NCBI GenBank assembly: GCA_019459145.1
Contig: JAIBEK010000053.1
Span: 62,001-126,000 of the forward strand
DNA from: Arenimonas sp.
Lineage (GTDB): Bacteria; Pseudomonadota; Alphaproteobacteria; Rhizobiales; Rhizobiaceae
Direction: 5' to 3'
Length of the DNA stretch: 64,000 nucleotides
Shown: in pieces, positions 33,891 through 43,578 of the stretch
Layout of the letters: the number at the start of each line of letters is the position of its first letter
Position numbering within the stretch: the first letter of the stretch is position 1
Translations under genes and position numbers: made by a program
Notes under the pieces: model-generated
The model's database searches: none
The model's input: the letters and a program-made list of their open reading frames with translations, nothing else
Told to the model about the DNA's origin: nothing

Positions 33891-35689
33891 TGCAAAACAA
33901 CCGCAATTACTTCATCGCGATTGCCCTGTCTGTGCTGATCGTCCTCGGCTGGCAGTATTTCATCATGGGTCCCCGGATCGAAGCCCAGCGGGTGGCTGAA
34001 GAGGCACGCCTTGCCCAGCAGGCCCAGACGACCCAGGCGCAGACGGATGCCGCCGCCCCCGCGGGCAGCGTCTCCGGCACCCTGCCGGGCAGCAGCGCCC
34101 AGGCGACTGCCGAGACCAACCGCGAAGAGGCGATCAGCAAGTCGGCCCGCGTTGCGATCGACACCCCGGCGCTTGTCGGCTCGATCAACCTGTCGGGCGC
34201 CCGCTTCGACGACCTGAAGCTCAAGGAATATCGCGAGACCGTCGACCCGACGAGCCCGATCATCACCCTGTTCAACCCGGCGGACACCAAGGACGGCTAT
34301 TTTACCGAACTCGGCTATATCGCCGGCGAAAATGCCGGTGCGGTGCCCGGTCCGTCGACCCCGTGGACGCTGGCCGAAGGCGACAAGCTGACCCAGGCGA
34401 CGCCGGTCACGCTGTCCTTCACCAACGAGACGGGTCTGACCTTCCTGCGCAAGATCTCGGTCGACGAGCACTACATGTTCACCGTCGAGGACACGATCAG
34501 GAATGCCGGCACGGCCGCCGCTTCGGTTGCGCCCTACGGCCGCATCACCCGCTACAACAAGCCGACGACCGCATCCGTCTACGTACTTCACGAGGGCTTC
34601 CTCGGCGTGCTGGGTGCTGAAAACGGCCTGACCGAGGAATCCTACGGCGACATCGAGGAAGAGTCCCTGGCCGGAGCAAAGGCCACCGGCGGCTGGCTCG
34701 GCATCACCGACAAGTACTGGGCGACCGCGCTCATTCCGCAGCAGACGCTGGGTTTCGAAAGCCGCTTCTCGCACTTCACCGACGGCCAGCCGCGCTACCA
34801 GGCCGACTTCAAGAACGATGCCGTCAGCGTCGCGCCGGGTCAGGACGCCACCGTCAAGCAGCTGGTTTTCGCTGGCGCCAAGGAAGTTCCGGTGGTCGAC
34901 AATTACGAGGCCGCGTATTCCATCCCGAAATTTGACCTGATGATCGACTGGGGCTGGTTCTACTTCATCACCAAGCCGATGTTCACGATGATGGACTATT
35001 TCTATCGTCTGGTCGGCAATTTCGGCGTCGCCATCCTCTTGACCACCATCGTCGTCAAGGCCCTGTTCTTCCCGCTGGCCAGCAAGCAGTATGCCTCCAT
35101 GGCCAACATGAAGCGCATGCAGCCGAAGATGGAAGAGCTGAAAGCCAAGCACGGCGACGACAAGATGGCGTTGCAGCAGGCGATGATGCAGCTCTACAAG
35201 GAAGAGAAGATCAACCCGGTGGCGGGCTGCTGGCCGGTGCTCTTGCAGATCCCGGTCTTCTTCGCGCTCTACAAGGTCATCTACGTCACCATCGAAATGC
35301 GCCACGCGCCGTTCTTCGGCTGGATCCAGGATCTCTCGGCGCCCGACCCGACCACCTTCATCAACCTGTTCGGCCTGCTGCCGTTCGAAGGCCCGACCTT
35401 CCTGCACCTCGGCGTCTGGCCGATCATCATGGGCATCACCATGTGGCTGCAGATGCGGATGAACCCGACCCCGCCGGATCCGACCCAGGCGATGCTGTTC
35501 AACTGGATGCCGCTGATCTTTACCTTCATGCTCGGCACTTTCCCGGCCGGTCTGGTCATCTACTGGGCCTGGAACAACACGCTGTCGATCGCGCAGCAGT
35601 CGATCATCATGAAGCGCCAGGGTGCCAAGATCGAACTGTTCGACAATATCAAGGGCATGTTCCGGCGAAAGCCGACGCAGACGAAGTAA
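33887..35689 (+). CDS. yidC: Membrane protein insertase YidC
   Basis: A 600-residue inner-membrane insertase. An N-terminal helix (about 7-26) is followed by a long periplasmic beta-domain with an Ala/Gln-rich linker (residues 45-90), then the conserved C-terminal five-helix core ([76 protein letters not shown]). It inserts proteins with or without the Sec translocon. ATG 33887 overlaps the rnpA stop. No yidD gene lies between rnpA and yidC. Confidence 0.96.
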   Translation: MMQNNRNYFIAIALSVLIVLGWQYFIMGPRIEAQRVAEEARLAQQAQTTQAQTDAAAPAGSVSGTLPGSSAQATAETNREEAISKSARVAIDTPALVGSINLSGARFDDLKLKEYRETVDPTSPIITLFNPADTKDGYFTELGYIAGENAGAVPGPSTPWTLAEGDKLTQATPVTLSFTNETGLTFLRKISVDEHYMFTVEDTIRNAGTAAASVAPYGRITRYNKPTTASVYVLHEGFLGVLGAENGLTEESYGDIEEESLAGAKATGGWLGITDKYWATALIPQQTLGFESRFSHFTDGQPRYQADFKNDAVSVAPGQDATVKQLVFAGAKEVPVVDNYEAAYSIPKFDLMIDWGWFYFITKPMFTMMDYFYRLVGNFGVAILLTTIVVKALFFPLASKQYASMANMKRMQPKMEELKAKHGDDKMALQQAMMQLYKEEKINPVAGCWPVLLQIPVFFALYKVIYVTIEMRHAPFFGWIQDLSAPDPTTFINLFGLLPFEGPTFLHLGVWPIIMGITMWLQMRMNPTPPDPTQAMLFNWMPLIFTFMLGTFPAGLVIYWAWNNTLSIAQQSIIMKRQGAKIELFDNIKGMFRRKPTQTK

Positions 35690-35693
35690 GCCA

Positions 35694-35723
35694 GAAAGCC
35701 CCGGTTCTCCGGGGCTTTCCTTT
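35694..35723 (+). terminator. Rho-independent terminator of the rpmH-rnpA-yidC operon
   Basis: GAAAGCCCCGG pairs perfectly with CCGGGGCTTTC around a TTCT loop, followed by CTTT, starting 5 bp after the yidC stop codon. Confidence 0.85.
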
Positions 35724-35747
35724 ATGCCCACGACCTTGCGAGCTCCG

Positions 35748-36665
35748 ATGGCCGTCTCAAGTTCCTCCCCCGTCCCGGCCGCCCGCCCCTGGCTGGGCAT
35801 TGCCCTGGTGCTCGGATCCGCCCTAGCCTGGAGCTATGGCGGTGCAATCCAGCGCTTCATCGGCCTGACCGATGGCTGGGCGATCGTCTTCTGGCGCTGC
35901 CTGTTCGGCGGCCTGTTCCTGCTGGTCTTCATGCTGATCCGTGACGGGTTTGCCGGAACGATCCGGCTGTTTAGGGCGATGGGATGGCCCGGATTGATGG
36001 TCGCGATCGGCTTTGCCGCCGTGTCGACCTGCTTCGTGCTGGCCGTCAGCATGACGCCGGTCGCCAATGTGGTGCTGTTCATGGCGGCCATTCCGCTGTT
36101 TGCCGCGCTGCTCGCCCGTGTCGTGCTCGGCGAACCCATCACCGCAGTAACCTGGGGGGCAATCGGCGCCGTGATCATCGGCGTGGCGATCATGGTGTCG
36201 GCCTCCATCGGCGAAGGCGGCTCTTTGCTCGGACTTGCACTCGCCGCGTCGATCCCGGTGATCTTTGCCTGCATGACCGTATTGACGCGGCGCCATCCGG
36301 ATATCCGCATGACACCGGCCGCCAGCACCGGGTGCTTCATCGCGGCCGCGATCGCCGCCACCCAGGCCGGTGCATTTGCCGTGAGCGCTCAGGATCTTGC
36401 CTTGCTGTTTGCCTTCGGCGCGCTGAATCTCGGGCTCGGCATGGCGATGTATGTGACGGGCGCCCGCATGATCCCGTCGGCGCTTGCGGCACTTCTCGGA
36501 ACGGCGGAGATGATCCTTGCCCCGGTATGGATGGTGCTCCTGCATCAGGAGGTTCCCTCGGTCAGGACGATGATCGGCGGATGCATCGTGCTTGCAGCGC
36601 TGTTTACCTACCTGATCGGCCATATGCGGAACGATCAGCGGCCCCGCGTGCCGCCCGCGTCTTGA
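35748..36665 (+). CDS. EamA/DMT-family transporter
   Basis: A 305-residue drug/metabolite transporter with about ten membrane helices in two EamA repeats ([19 protein letters not shown] starts repeat 1; [20 protein letters not shown] starts repeat 2). Substrate cannot be read from the sequence. I prefer ATG 35748; ATG 35724 in the same frame abuts the yidC terminator T-run. It lies between yidC and engB, which are usually close neighbours in rhizobia, so it may be a lineage-specific insertion. Confidence 0.82.
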   Translation: MAVSSSSPVPAARPWLGIALVLGSALAWSYGGAIQRFIGLTDGWAIVFWRCLFGGLFLLVFMLIRDGFAGTIRLFRAMGWPGLMVAIGFAAVSTCFVLAVSMTPVANVVLFMAAIPLFAALLARVVLGEPITAVTWGAIGAVIIGVAIMVSASIGEGGSLLGLALAASIPVIFACMTVLTRRHPDIRMTPAASTGCFIAAAIAATQAGAFAVSAQDLALLFAFGALNLGLGMAMYVTGARMIPSALAALLGTAEMILAPVWMVLLHQEVPSVRTMIGGCIVLAALFTYLIGHMRNDQRPRVPPAS

Positions 36666-36714
36666 CTTTGCCGGACAAAACCCGGATTTCACAGGGCATG
36701 CGAAAGGCGATCCC

Positions 36715-37374
36715 ATGACAAACAACAACCAGAAGACCGATCAGCCTCTGTTCGGCCGCCCGTGGATCTTCATCCGCGGCGTGCCGTCGATGAAATTCCT
36801 GCCGCCCGAGGGCCCGCTGGAGGTGGCCTTTGCCGGCCGCTCGAATGTGGGCAAGTCGTCGCTGATCAATGCGCTGGTCGGGCACAAGGGTCTCGCCCGC
36901 ACCTCGAACACGCCGGGCCGCACCCAGGAGCTCAACTACTTCGTTCCAGACGGCTATTCCGGCGAGGCCGGCGACCTGCCGCCGATGGCGCTGGTCGACA
37001 TGCCGGGCTACGGCTATGCCCAGGCACCGAAGGAACATGTCGACGCCTGGACCAAGCTGGTCTTTGATTACCTGCGCGGCCGCGCGACCCTGAAGCGCGT
37101 CTATGTGCTGATCGACAGCCGCCACGGCATCAAGAAGAACGACGACGAGGTGCTCGACCTTCTCGACAAGGCGGCGGTCTCCTACCAGATCGTGCTGACC
37201 AAGACCGACAAGATCAAGGAAGCCGGCGTTCCGCGTCTGATCGAGGAAACACTGCAGAAGATCAAGAAGCGCCCGGCCGCTTATCCCTTCGTCCTCGCGA
37301 CCTCGTCGGAAAAAGGAAATGGCCTCGACGATTTGCGCGGGGCAATCCTCGAGGCCATCGGCCAGGCAACCTGA
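36715..37374 (+). CDS. engB: Ribosome-biogenesis GTPase EngB (YihA/YsxC)
   Basis: A 219-residue TrmE-Era-type GTPase for late 50S assembly and cell division. It has the P-loop [14 protein letters not shown] (about 41-54), switch [23 protein letters not shown] (G3), and VLTKTDKI (G4, NKxD-type as TKTD). ATG 36715 is 50 bp after the transporter stop. A bidirectional hairpin follows at 37399. Confidence 0.95.
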   Translation: MTNNNQKTDQPLFGRPWIFIRGVPSMKFLPPEGPLEVAFAGRSNVGKSSLINALVGHKGLARTSNTPGRTQELNYFVPDGYSGEAGDLPPMALVDMPGYGYAQAPKEHVDAWTKLVFDYLRGRATLKRVYVLIDSRHGIKKNDDEVLDLLDKAAVSYQIVLTKTDKIKEAGVPRLIEETLQKIKKRPAAYPFVLATSSEKGNGLDDLRGAILEAIGQAT

Positions 37375-37398
37375 CGCAGTACGCCCGGCCTAGACATC

Positions 37399-37417
37399 GC
37401 CCCGCCGAAGGCGGGGC
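37399..37417. terminator. Hairpin between convergent engB and fasciclin genes
   Basis: GCCCCGCC-GAA-GGCGGGGC, a perfect 8-bp stem with a 3-nt loop, lies between the stop codons of two convergent genes and could serve both. No T-run is present on either side. Confidence 0.6.
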
Positions 37418-37428
37418 AGGCATTCGGC

Positions 37429-37986
37429 TCAGGCCTTCGGCAGCAGAACCTTGTCGATCACGTGGATCACGCCGTTCGATTGCTTGACGTCGGCGATGGT
37501 CACGGTGGCGACGCCGCCGGTTTCGTCGGTCAGCGTGATCTTGTCGCCGTCCATCTTGGCCTGGAGCACGCAACCGCCGACGGTCTCGACAGGATGGGTG
37601 CCGCCGTCATCGGCGATCATCTTGGCAACTGCAGACGACATGGCTTCGGCCGCCACGACGTGGCAGGTCAGAACCTTGGTCAACTGGTCCTTGTTCTCGG
37701 GCTTCAGCAGGGTGTCGACCGTGCCGGCCGGCAGCGCGTCGAAGGCGGCATTGACGGGCGCAAAGACCGTGAACGGGCCTGCGCCCGACAGGGTCTCGAC
37801 CAGGCCGGCAGCCTTGACGGCGGCGACCAGCGTGGTGTGATCCTTCGAATTGGCGGCATTTTCGACGATGTTCTTGTCTTCCGCCATGGCGGCGCCACCG
37901 ACCATCGGGTTTTCAGCATGGGCGGCAAGGGTGCCGGCCGCAAGCGCGACGGCAAGGGTGAGCGGGCGAAGGGTGGTCTTGAACAT
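37429..37986 (-). CDS. Secreted fasciclin (FAS1) domain protein
   Basis: A 185-residue exported protein: signal peptide (1-24, ending AAHA|EN) and one FAS1 domain (VENAANSKDHTTLVAAVKAAGLVETL, GPFTVFAPVNAAFDALP, LTCHVVAAEA, GVIHVIDKVLLPKA). FAS1 proteins mediate adhesion or stress-related surface functions. It lies beside sigK-rskA in the same orientation, as the fasciclin antigens MPT70/MPT83 are linked to SigK in mycobacteria. ATG 37986 is at the signal peptide; the frame opens upstream without sense. Confidence 0.9.
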   Translation of the reverse strand: MFKTTLRPLTLAVALAAGTLAAHAENPMVGGAAMAEDKNIVENAANSKDHTTLVAAVKAAGLVETLSGAGPFTVFAPVNAAFDALPAGTVDTLLKPENKDQLTKVLTCHVVAAEAMSSAVAKMIADDGGTHPVETVGGCVLQAKMDGDKITLTDETGGVATVTIADVKQSNGVIHVIDKVLLPKA

Positions 37987-38083
37987 TTCGGTTTCCTCTG
38001 TCCTGGTGTTCTCGATCCGTCCTCGGCGGCAGGATTGCCATCCGGGCGGTTGTTTCGATCCCGTTGTCGGGAACACTACAGAG

Positions 38084-38110
38084 GACGAGGGCTGGAGCGA
38101 GGAAGTTTCA
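38084..38110 (-). promoter_or_regulatory. Candidate ECF-type promoter upstream of the fasciclin gene
   Basis: The minus strand reads TGAAAC-N17-CGTC about 100 bp before the fasciclin start. The layout resembles ECF sigma promoters and a SigK homologue is encoded next door. No matching copy was found before sigK itself, so this is tentative. Confidence 0.3.
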
Positions 38111-38199
38111 GGCACCGTGAAAAAATCCGAATGAACTCATTAAATAACTGATTTTTATACTCTTTTTATTGGAAGCGTCGCGTCGAGGCGGCGCACCTG

Positions 38200-38922
38200 T
38201 CAAAGGTGAGCGGGGCCGAGCGCGATGACCGGACCGGTCGCCTGGCCGGTCGGCGAGCCGCCGAAGGGCTCGAGGCTGACGGCGAGAATGACGCCTTCGG
38301 CAAAGCGATTACGCAAGGTGTCCGGCACGATGATCTCCCCTTCCCCGGTCTGCGGCAGGACGCCGAGCGAACGCGGCGCCGCCTCGCCCTCGATCAGCCA
38401 GAGTTCCAGCGATTTCTGCTGCTGCGCTCCGGTCGCGACCGGCGTCACCTGCAGCCTGCCGGACCCGCTGTCGTAGCGCGCAACGAGGCTGATGACGCTG
38501 TCCTTGCCGGCCAATTCCGCCACCAGCGGCTCGCCGCCTCGCGATCGGTCCCAGAGCCCCGCTTCCGTTCCCGCGAGGACGGCAGCGACGGCGACGGCGG
38601 CAAGGGCCAGGCCACGCCACAGGGCGAGCGAGTTCCACAGGCCACCCAACGCCGCCCACGAGGGGTTCTGCCGTGGCTGGCCGTAGATCTTGCTCTCGAT
38701 TTTGGCAAAGAGCGCCTCGGGCGGCAGTTCTACGCCATAATCCTCGTTGAACTGCGAGAGGTTGTCCTCCCAGCGTCGGACGATGGTGGCGAAGGGCTGG
38801 TCGTGCCGCAACCGTTCCTCGACCTGCAGGCGGTCCTCGACGCCGAGCACGCCGAGCACGTATTCTCCGGCGATCACTTCGTCGCGGGAGCGGTCACCCT
38901 TGCTCTGGTCTGGCGTCGTCAT
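38200..38922 (-). CDS. rskA: Anti-sigma-K factor RskA-like membrane protein
   Basis: A 240-residue anti-sigma factor. Its cytoplasmic N-terminal domain (DEVIAGEYVLGVLGVEDRLQVEERL) precedes one membrane helix (about 104-121) and a periplasmic anti-sigma-K domain (LELWLIEGEAAPRSLGVLPQTGEG and FAEGVILAVSLEPFGGSPTG). It presumably holds the co-encoded sigma factor at the membrane until an envelope signal triggers release. Its start overlaps sigK by 29 bp, implying translational coupling. Confidence 0.9.
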   Translation of the reverse strand: MTTPDQSKGDRSRDEVIAGEYVLGVLGVEDRLQVEERLRHDQPFATIVRRWEDNLSQFNEDYGVELPPEALFAKIESKIYGQPRQNPSWAALGGLWNSLALWRGLALAAVAVAAVLAGTEAGLWDRSRGGEPLVAELAGKDSVISLVARYDSGSGRLQVTPVATGAQQQKSLELWLIEGEAAPRSLGVLPQTGEGEIIVPDTLRNRFAEGVILAVSLEPFGGSPTGQATGPVIALGPAHL

Positions 38923-39454
38923 CCATGCACTCTCTCAATTTCAACAGGCTGCGACGCAGCCATGTGCGCATCGTGTTCAGCGGCACCGCGAACCGATCGG
39001 CCAGTTCCTGATAGGACAATCCCTCCACATAGGCATGCCTCACGGCCCGCGCCCGATCAGGATCCAATGCTTGCAGACAGGTGTCAATCCGCTTTCCTTC
39101 CGAGCGCCAAACCGCGCTCTGCTCCGGGTCGGCCGCGCTGTCGGCGAGGCCGACGGCCGTCTCCAATTCTTCCGCCGGCGGGCGTCTCACCCGCAGCCGG
39201 TCGATGCAATGATAGCGGGCGATCGCCGCGAGCCAGCCCATGGCACCATTGCCGGACGCGGCAAAGCTTTCGGCACGCTGCCAGATCTTGACGAAGACAT
39301 CCTGCAACGCCTCCTCGGCATCGGCCCTGTCTCGCAATATACGAAGGCAGATGGCAAAAAGTTTCGGCGAGGAACGGCTATAGAGCACGGAAAATGCGGA
39401 GCGGTCCTTGAGGGCAACGCGGCTCAGCAGTACGGCGATTTCGTCGCTAGGCAT
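38894..39454 (-). CDS. sigK: ECF RNA polymerase sigma factor SigK-like
   Basis: A 186-residue extracytoplasmic-function sigma factor. Region 2 is FSVLYSRSSPKLFAICLRILRDRADAEEALQDVFVKIW (read in two parts around residue 40), including AIARYHCIDRLR, and region 4 is LSYQELADRFAVPLNTMRTWLRR. It is controlled by the overlapping rskA. The linked fasciclin gene is a plausible regulon member. ATG 39454 matches the family. Confidence 0.92.
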   Translation of the reverse strand: MPSDEIAVLLSRVALKDRSAFSVLYSRSSPKLFAICLRILRDRADAEEALQDVFVKIWQRAESFAASGNGAMGWLAAIARYHCIDRLRVRRPPAEELETAVGLADSAADPEQSAVWRSEGKRIDTCLQALDPDRARAVRHAYVEGLSYQELADRFAVPLNTMRTWLRRSLLKLRECMDDDARPEQG

Positions 39455-39632
39455 CGGCTTTCAGGCCCTCTCCTCCAGACGGCCCTCCCCCGGGCGCAAT
39501 TTTATCGTATCCTGCTTGTGTGTACGCCATCCGTTCATAGCCGGATCATCGAAGGCGCTTATCTTTCCCCGGATTATTCCATCGCGGGCGATCTTGCGTT
39601 AAAAGGCCGCGAACCAATCACGAGGGCATCCG

Positions 39633-40520
39633 ATGACGGCATCCGAAAGCGAAACCCAGGCGCGGCTCCTTGCTCAGGCCCTGCCCTTCATGCAGCGCTA
39701 CGAGAACAAGACGATCGTGGTGAAATATGGTGGCCATGCCATGGGCAATGCCGAACTCGGCAAGGCTTTCGCCGCCGACATCGCGCTTTTGAAGCAGTCC
39801 GGCGTCAACCCGATCGTCGTCCACGGCGGCGGCCCGCAGATCGGCGCCATGCTGACCCGGATGGGAATCGAATCGAAGTTCGAGGGCGGCCTGCGCGTCA
39901 CCGACCAGAAGACCGTCGAGATCGTCGAAATGGTGCTGGCCGGCTCGATCAACAAGGAGATCGTCGCCCTGATCAACCAGACGGGCGAATGGGCGATCGG
40001 CCTGTGCGGCAAGGACGGCAACATGGTCTTCGCCGAAAAGGCCAAGAAGACCATCGTCGATCCTGACTCCAACATCGAGCGCGTCCTCGACCTCGGCTTC
40101 GTCGGCGAAGTGGTGGAAGTCGACCGCACGCTGCTCGACCTGCTGGCCAAGTCCGAGATGATCCCGGTCATCGCGCCGGTGGCGCCCGGCCGCGACGGCC
40201 ACACCTACAACATCAATGCCGACACCTTTGCCGGTGCCATTGCCGGCGCGCTCCGCGCCACCCGCCTGCTGTTCCTCACCGACGTTCCCGGCGTGCTGAA
40301 CAAGAACGGCGAGTTGATCAAGGAACTCTCCGTTTCCGAGGCCCGCGCGCTGATCAAGGACGGCACGATCTCCGGCGGCATGATCCCGAAGGTTGAGACC
40401 TGCATCGACGCGATCAGCGCCGGCGTTCAGGGCGTCGTCATCCTCAACGGCAAGACGGCGCATTCGGTGCTCTTGGAAATCTTCACCGAGCACGGTGCCG
40501 GAACGCTGATCGTTCCCTGA
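39633..40520 (+). CDS. argB: Acetylglutamate kinase
   Basis: A 295-residue enzyme phosphorylating N-acetylglutamate, step two of arginine synthesis. Signatures are [43 protein letters not shown] and [16 protein letters not shown]. It includes the N-terminal helix (residues 3-20) found in arginine-inhibited hexameric enzymes. In related genomes it usually sits near engB; here the fasciclin/rskA/sigK block lies between. Confidence 0.96.
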   Translation: MTASESETQARLLAQALPFMQRYENKTIVVKYGGHAMGNAELGKAFAADIALLKQSGVNPIVVHGGGPQIGAMLTRMGIESKFEGGLRVTDQKTVEIVEMVLAGSINKEIVALINQTGEWAIGLCGKDGNMVFAEKAKKTIVDPDSNIERVLDLGFVGEVVEVDRTLLDLLAKSEMIPVIAPVAPGRDGHTYNINADTFAGAIAGALRATRLLFLTDVPGVLNKNGELIKELSVSEARALIKDGTISGGMIPKVETCIDAISAGVQGVVILNGKTAHSVLLEIFTEHGAGTLIVP

Positions 40521-40602
40521 AGGTAAAATTCTTACGTTTTTCTTAAGCGAAACAACGGAAGAGGACATCTAATCTCGCGGCAACGCTGTCCGGGAGGTGG
40601 GT

Positions 40603-41418
40603 TTGTCTGGCATTGATTATCAAGCTCCGGAGCGCTCCCGTGCTCATCCGGATCTCAGGAGGTCGGGCTACGGACCCTATCTTCTGTTGACGGCCGTTCC
40701 TTGGTTACTTCTTGCGACGGCATTCCGGATGCATGCGCGCGCCCAAGACAATATCGGCGCTCTGCCGATGCTGATCATGGTGCAATATGCGCTTCTCATC
40801 GCCTTTTTGCTTGCCAGCCATCGGATGATCCAACTCGCCGGCGGCGCGGTGAACCTCGAACGTCTCGCGTTTGGAGACCAGTGGGCGCTGGCGCGCGGTG
40901 TCGTGTGGCGGATCCTGCTGTTGTTCTTCGTGGCAGTCCTGGCATCGCTTGCCTCTGGCATCGATCGATTCGATGCGGCCCGCATATGGCTCGGCCTCGA
41001 CAATATTGTCCATCCATGGCCCGGGACATATCTTCCGATCTGGAGCGCATTCGTTGCTATACTTGTCTTCCTGATGGTCGTTCAAAGGGGCCTGGGGCGA
41101 GGACCGAATCTGCGGCGTGCCCTGATGGAGATCGCCACTCGCTGGAAACACATGATGTTGGCGGCACTGATGATTTCCGCCTCACTTTACGCACTCGGCA
41201 TCATCCAAATCCTGAGCGTGCCACGCCTGCAAACTCTCTACCTGAGCCTTCCGTCGCCGGCACTCAAGAACGCACTCTACCTGCTGCTGACGTTCTTCTT
41301 TTCCTATGTCCGGCTCTGGGTGACGGTCGCGATCCTGACCTACAGCCTGCGAGCATCCTATCGTCGTGAACGAATGTGCGTATCGACCGGACAAACCCTA
41401 GACGAGGAGCAGACATAG
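40603..41418 (+). CDS. Integral membrane protein of unknown function
   Basis: About 271 residues with six predicted helices (for example LLLTAVPWLLLATAF, MLIMVQYALLIAFLLA, ILLLFFVAVLASLA, WSAFVAILVFLMVV, MMLAALMISASLYALGII, LLLTFFFSYVRLWVTVAIL). No enzymatic or transport motif was recognised. GGGAGG at 40592-40597 sits 5 nt before TTG 40603, favouring this start over GTG 40597, which overlaps that site. The C-terminus overlaps the convergent transporter gene by 21 bp. It has its own upstream region (76 bp) after argB. Confidence 0.65.
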   Translation: MSGIDYQAPERSRAHPDLRRSGYGPYLLLTAVPWLLLATAFRMHARAQDNIGALPMLIMVQYALLIAFLLASHRMIQLAGGAVNLERLAFGDQWALARGVVWRILLLFFVAVLASLASGIDRFDAARIWLGLDNIVHPWPGTYLPIWSAFVAILVFLMVVQRGLGRGPNLRRALMEIATRWKHMMLAALMISASLYALGIIQILSVPRLQTLYLSLPSPALKNALYLLLTFFFSYVRLWVTVAILTYSLRASYRRERMCVSTGQTLDEEQT

Positions 41419-42312
41419 GATACCGAGCACGATCAGCAGGCAGCCGGCCAACTCGAGCGCCGTGATCTTCTCCTTGAAGAAGAAGACCGAGGAGGCAAAG
41501 GTGAAGAGCATCTCGACCTGGGCAAGCGCCTTGACCACCGCGACCTGCTGCAGCGTCATAGCCGTGAACCAGCCGAAGGAGGCGGTCGCGCCGACGAAGC
41601 CGACGAGCATGCCGATCTTCCAGGCGGAACCGACCCGCCGCAGTTCGGCGCGATCCTTCCACAGCATCCACACGAGCATGGCAAAGGTCTGGACGAGAAT
41701 GACGACGACCAGCGTGTAGCTCGCCTGCATGACGCTGTCGGGCGCGGGCAGGCTCGGCTCAAGCGCCAGCGACGCGGAACGGTAGGCAATGCCGGATATG
41801 CCGAAGAACAGGCCCGACAGGAGGCCGATCAGCGCCGTGCGGCTGAGGACCGATGTGAACAGCGCCGGCAAGGTCAGGGTCGTGCGCGCCACCGAGATCA
41901 GCATCACACCGAGCACCGAGACAACGATCGCCAACAGGGTCGGGACGGTGATCGTCTCGCCGAACAGCACCAGCGCGATCAGGGCGGCCTGGGCCGGCTC
42001 GGTGCGCGAATAGGCCGTGCCGACGGCGAAATTGCGGAACGAGAAGAGGTGGACCAGCAGGAAGGTCGCCGAGATCTGGGCAAAGGCACCGATCACCGCC
42101 CAGACGGCGAAGGCGCCGTTCGGCACCGGCAGCGGCCGGCCGAGACCAAAATGCAGCACAGCGAGATAGATAAGCGCGAAAGGCACGCCGTAGCCGAAGC
42201 GCACGAAAGTCGCGCCCGTCGTGCCCATTCGGCCTTTCAGGTGCTTTTGCAGGACGGAGCGCAGGTTTTGCAGGAATGCGCTGGCGAAGGTGATGAGAAT
42301 CCAGGCGGGCAT
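41398..42312 (-). CDS. DMT-superfamily (EamA) transporter
   Basis: About 304 residues with ten helices in two EamA repeats (WILITFASAFLQNLRSVLQKHL; ALIGLLSGLFFGISGIAYRSAS). GTAYSRTEPAQAALIALVLFGE and the C-terminal VFFFKEKITALELAGCLLIV match the usual end of EamA repeats. The substrate is unknown. ATG 42312 is preferred; TTG 42336 also opens the frame and neither has a clear ribosome-binding site. It is convergent and overlapping with the preceding membrane-protein gene. Confidence 0.8.
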   Translation of the reverse strand: MPAWILITFASAFLQNLRSVLQKHLKGRMGTTGATFVRFGYGVPFALIYLAVLHFGLGRPLPVPNGAFAVWAVIGAFAQISATFLLVHLFSFRNFAVGTAYSRTEPAQAALIALVLFGETITVPTLLAIVVSVLGVMLISVARTTLTLPALFTSVLSRTALIGLLSGLFFGISGIAYRSASLALEPSLPAPDSVMQASYTLVVVILVQTFAMLVWMLWKDRAELRRVGSAWKIGMLVGFVGATASFGWFTAMTLQQVAVVKALAQVEMLFTFASSVFFFKEKITALELAGCLLIVLGILCLLLV

Positions 42313-42378
42313 GGCTGAGCTGTTAGCACCGGGCAAGGAGGAGCGAAAGTCGGTGTCCGTGCGAAAGGGACGGATCGC

Positions 42379-43500
42379 TCAAAAACGCAGCGGCGAAAAG
42401 GCCGTCGGCGCGAGGCCTATGCGGGCAAAGCCCTCCGGAGCCTCGCCTCCGGTCAACAGGCGGGCGGCGAGCGCGCCGAGCGCCGGCGAACTGAGGATGC
42501 CGTAGCCGCCCTGCCCGGCCAGCCAGAAGAAGCGCGGATTGTCGACATCCGGCCCGATCACCGGCAGGCGGTCGGGCGCGAAGCTGCGCATGCCGGCCCA
42601 ACTCTTGGCGATCCGCCGGACCTCCATGGTCGTCGCGGTTTCCAGATGATGCGCCGCCCAGGCGACGTCGATCTCTTCCGGCTGCACATCGCCCGGCTCA
42701 CAAGGGGTTTCGTCGGCCGGCGAGACGAGCAGGCGGCCGGCATCGGGCTTGATGTAGAATTCGTCGTCCAGTTCGTTGATCTCCGGCATGGTGCGGGCGT
42801 CGATGCCGTCCGGCAGGTCGACGAGGATCGCGGTTCGCCGATGCGGCACGATGCCGATCGGTGCGACGCCGAAGAGCGCCGCCGTCGGATCGGCCCAGCC
42901 GCCGGTGGCATTCACCACGATCTGCGCGGAAATTGTCTCGCCTTCGGTGTCGAGCACCCAGTGGCGGCCATCGTCGCGAGCGGCGATGACACCCGCCTTC
43001 TGGCGGATGTCGACGCCGGCGCGGCGGGCACCCTTCACATAGCCCTGCAAAAGGCTCTCGACCTCGATGTCCCAGAATTCCGGATCGTGATAGGCGCCGG
43101 CGACATAGGCAGGATCGAGAATCGGCACCCTTGCGATGGCCTCCTCGACGGTCAGCCGGGTGAGCTTGTCGGTCCTTGTTTGTTCGACGGCGAAATGAGC
43201 CTCGAAGCGCTCCCGTTTCTCGGCATGGGCGATCATCAGTCCGCCGCGCGGAACGAGCAGGGGCACGTCGCTGAAGCCCTGCGGTGGATGGTCAAAAAAG
43301 TCGCGGCTGATGGCGGCCAGCTTGCACACTTCCGGGCGGTTGTAGCGCAGCACGAACTCAGCCGCCGAGCGGCCGGTCGCGTGATAGCCGAGGTTTTCCT
43401 CGCGCTCGAGCACCACGACCGAGCGGCTGGCGCCGAGGAAATAGGCGAGCGAAAGGCCGGCGATCCCGCCGCCGATGATGGCGATGTCATAGGTCTGCAT
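42379..43500 (-). CDS. FAD-dependent D-amino-acid dehydrogenase, DauA-like
   Basis: A 373-residue flavoprotein of the DAO family with the dinucleotide motif GGGIAG (residues 10-15). Several blocks correspond, from memory, to Pseudomonas D-arginine dehydrogenase DauA: LEREENLGYHATGRSAAEF, FYIKPDAGRLLVSPADE, DVQPEEID, and KSWAGMRSF with FFWLAGQGGYGI. It would oxidatively deaminate D-basic amino acids to 2-oxo acids. ATG 43500 matches the family start. A LysR gene (78 bp upstream, same strand) and a basic-amino-acid binding protein support the assignment. Activity is inferred. Confidence 0.78.
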   Translation of the reverse strand: MQTYDIAIIGGGIAGLSLAYFLGASRSVVVLEREENLGYHATGRSAAEFVLRYNRPEVCKLAAISRDFFDHPPQGFSDVPLLVPRGGLMIAHAEKRERFEAHFAVEQTRTDKLTRLTVEEAIARVPILDPAYVAGAYHDPEFWDIEVESLLQGYVKGARRAGVDIRQKAGVIAARDDGRHWVLDTEGETISAQIVVNATGGWADPTAALFGVAPIGIVPHRRTAILVDLPDGIDARTMPEINELDDEFYIKPDAGRLLVSPADETPCEPGDVQPEEIDVAWAAHHLETATTMEVRRIAKSWAGMRSFAPDRLPVIGPDVDNPRFFWLAGQGGYGILSSPALGALAARLLTGGEAPEGFARIGLAPTAFSPLRF

Positions 43501-43578
43501 GCATGGTCTTCCCGAATGAAGCCCCATGCTAGCCGGGGACATTACCCCTATTCAAATTTATAGAGACAAAAGCCGCCA

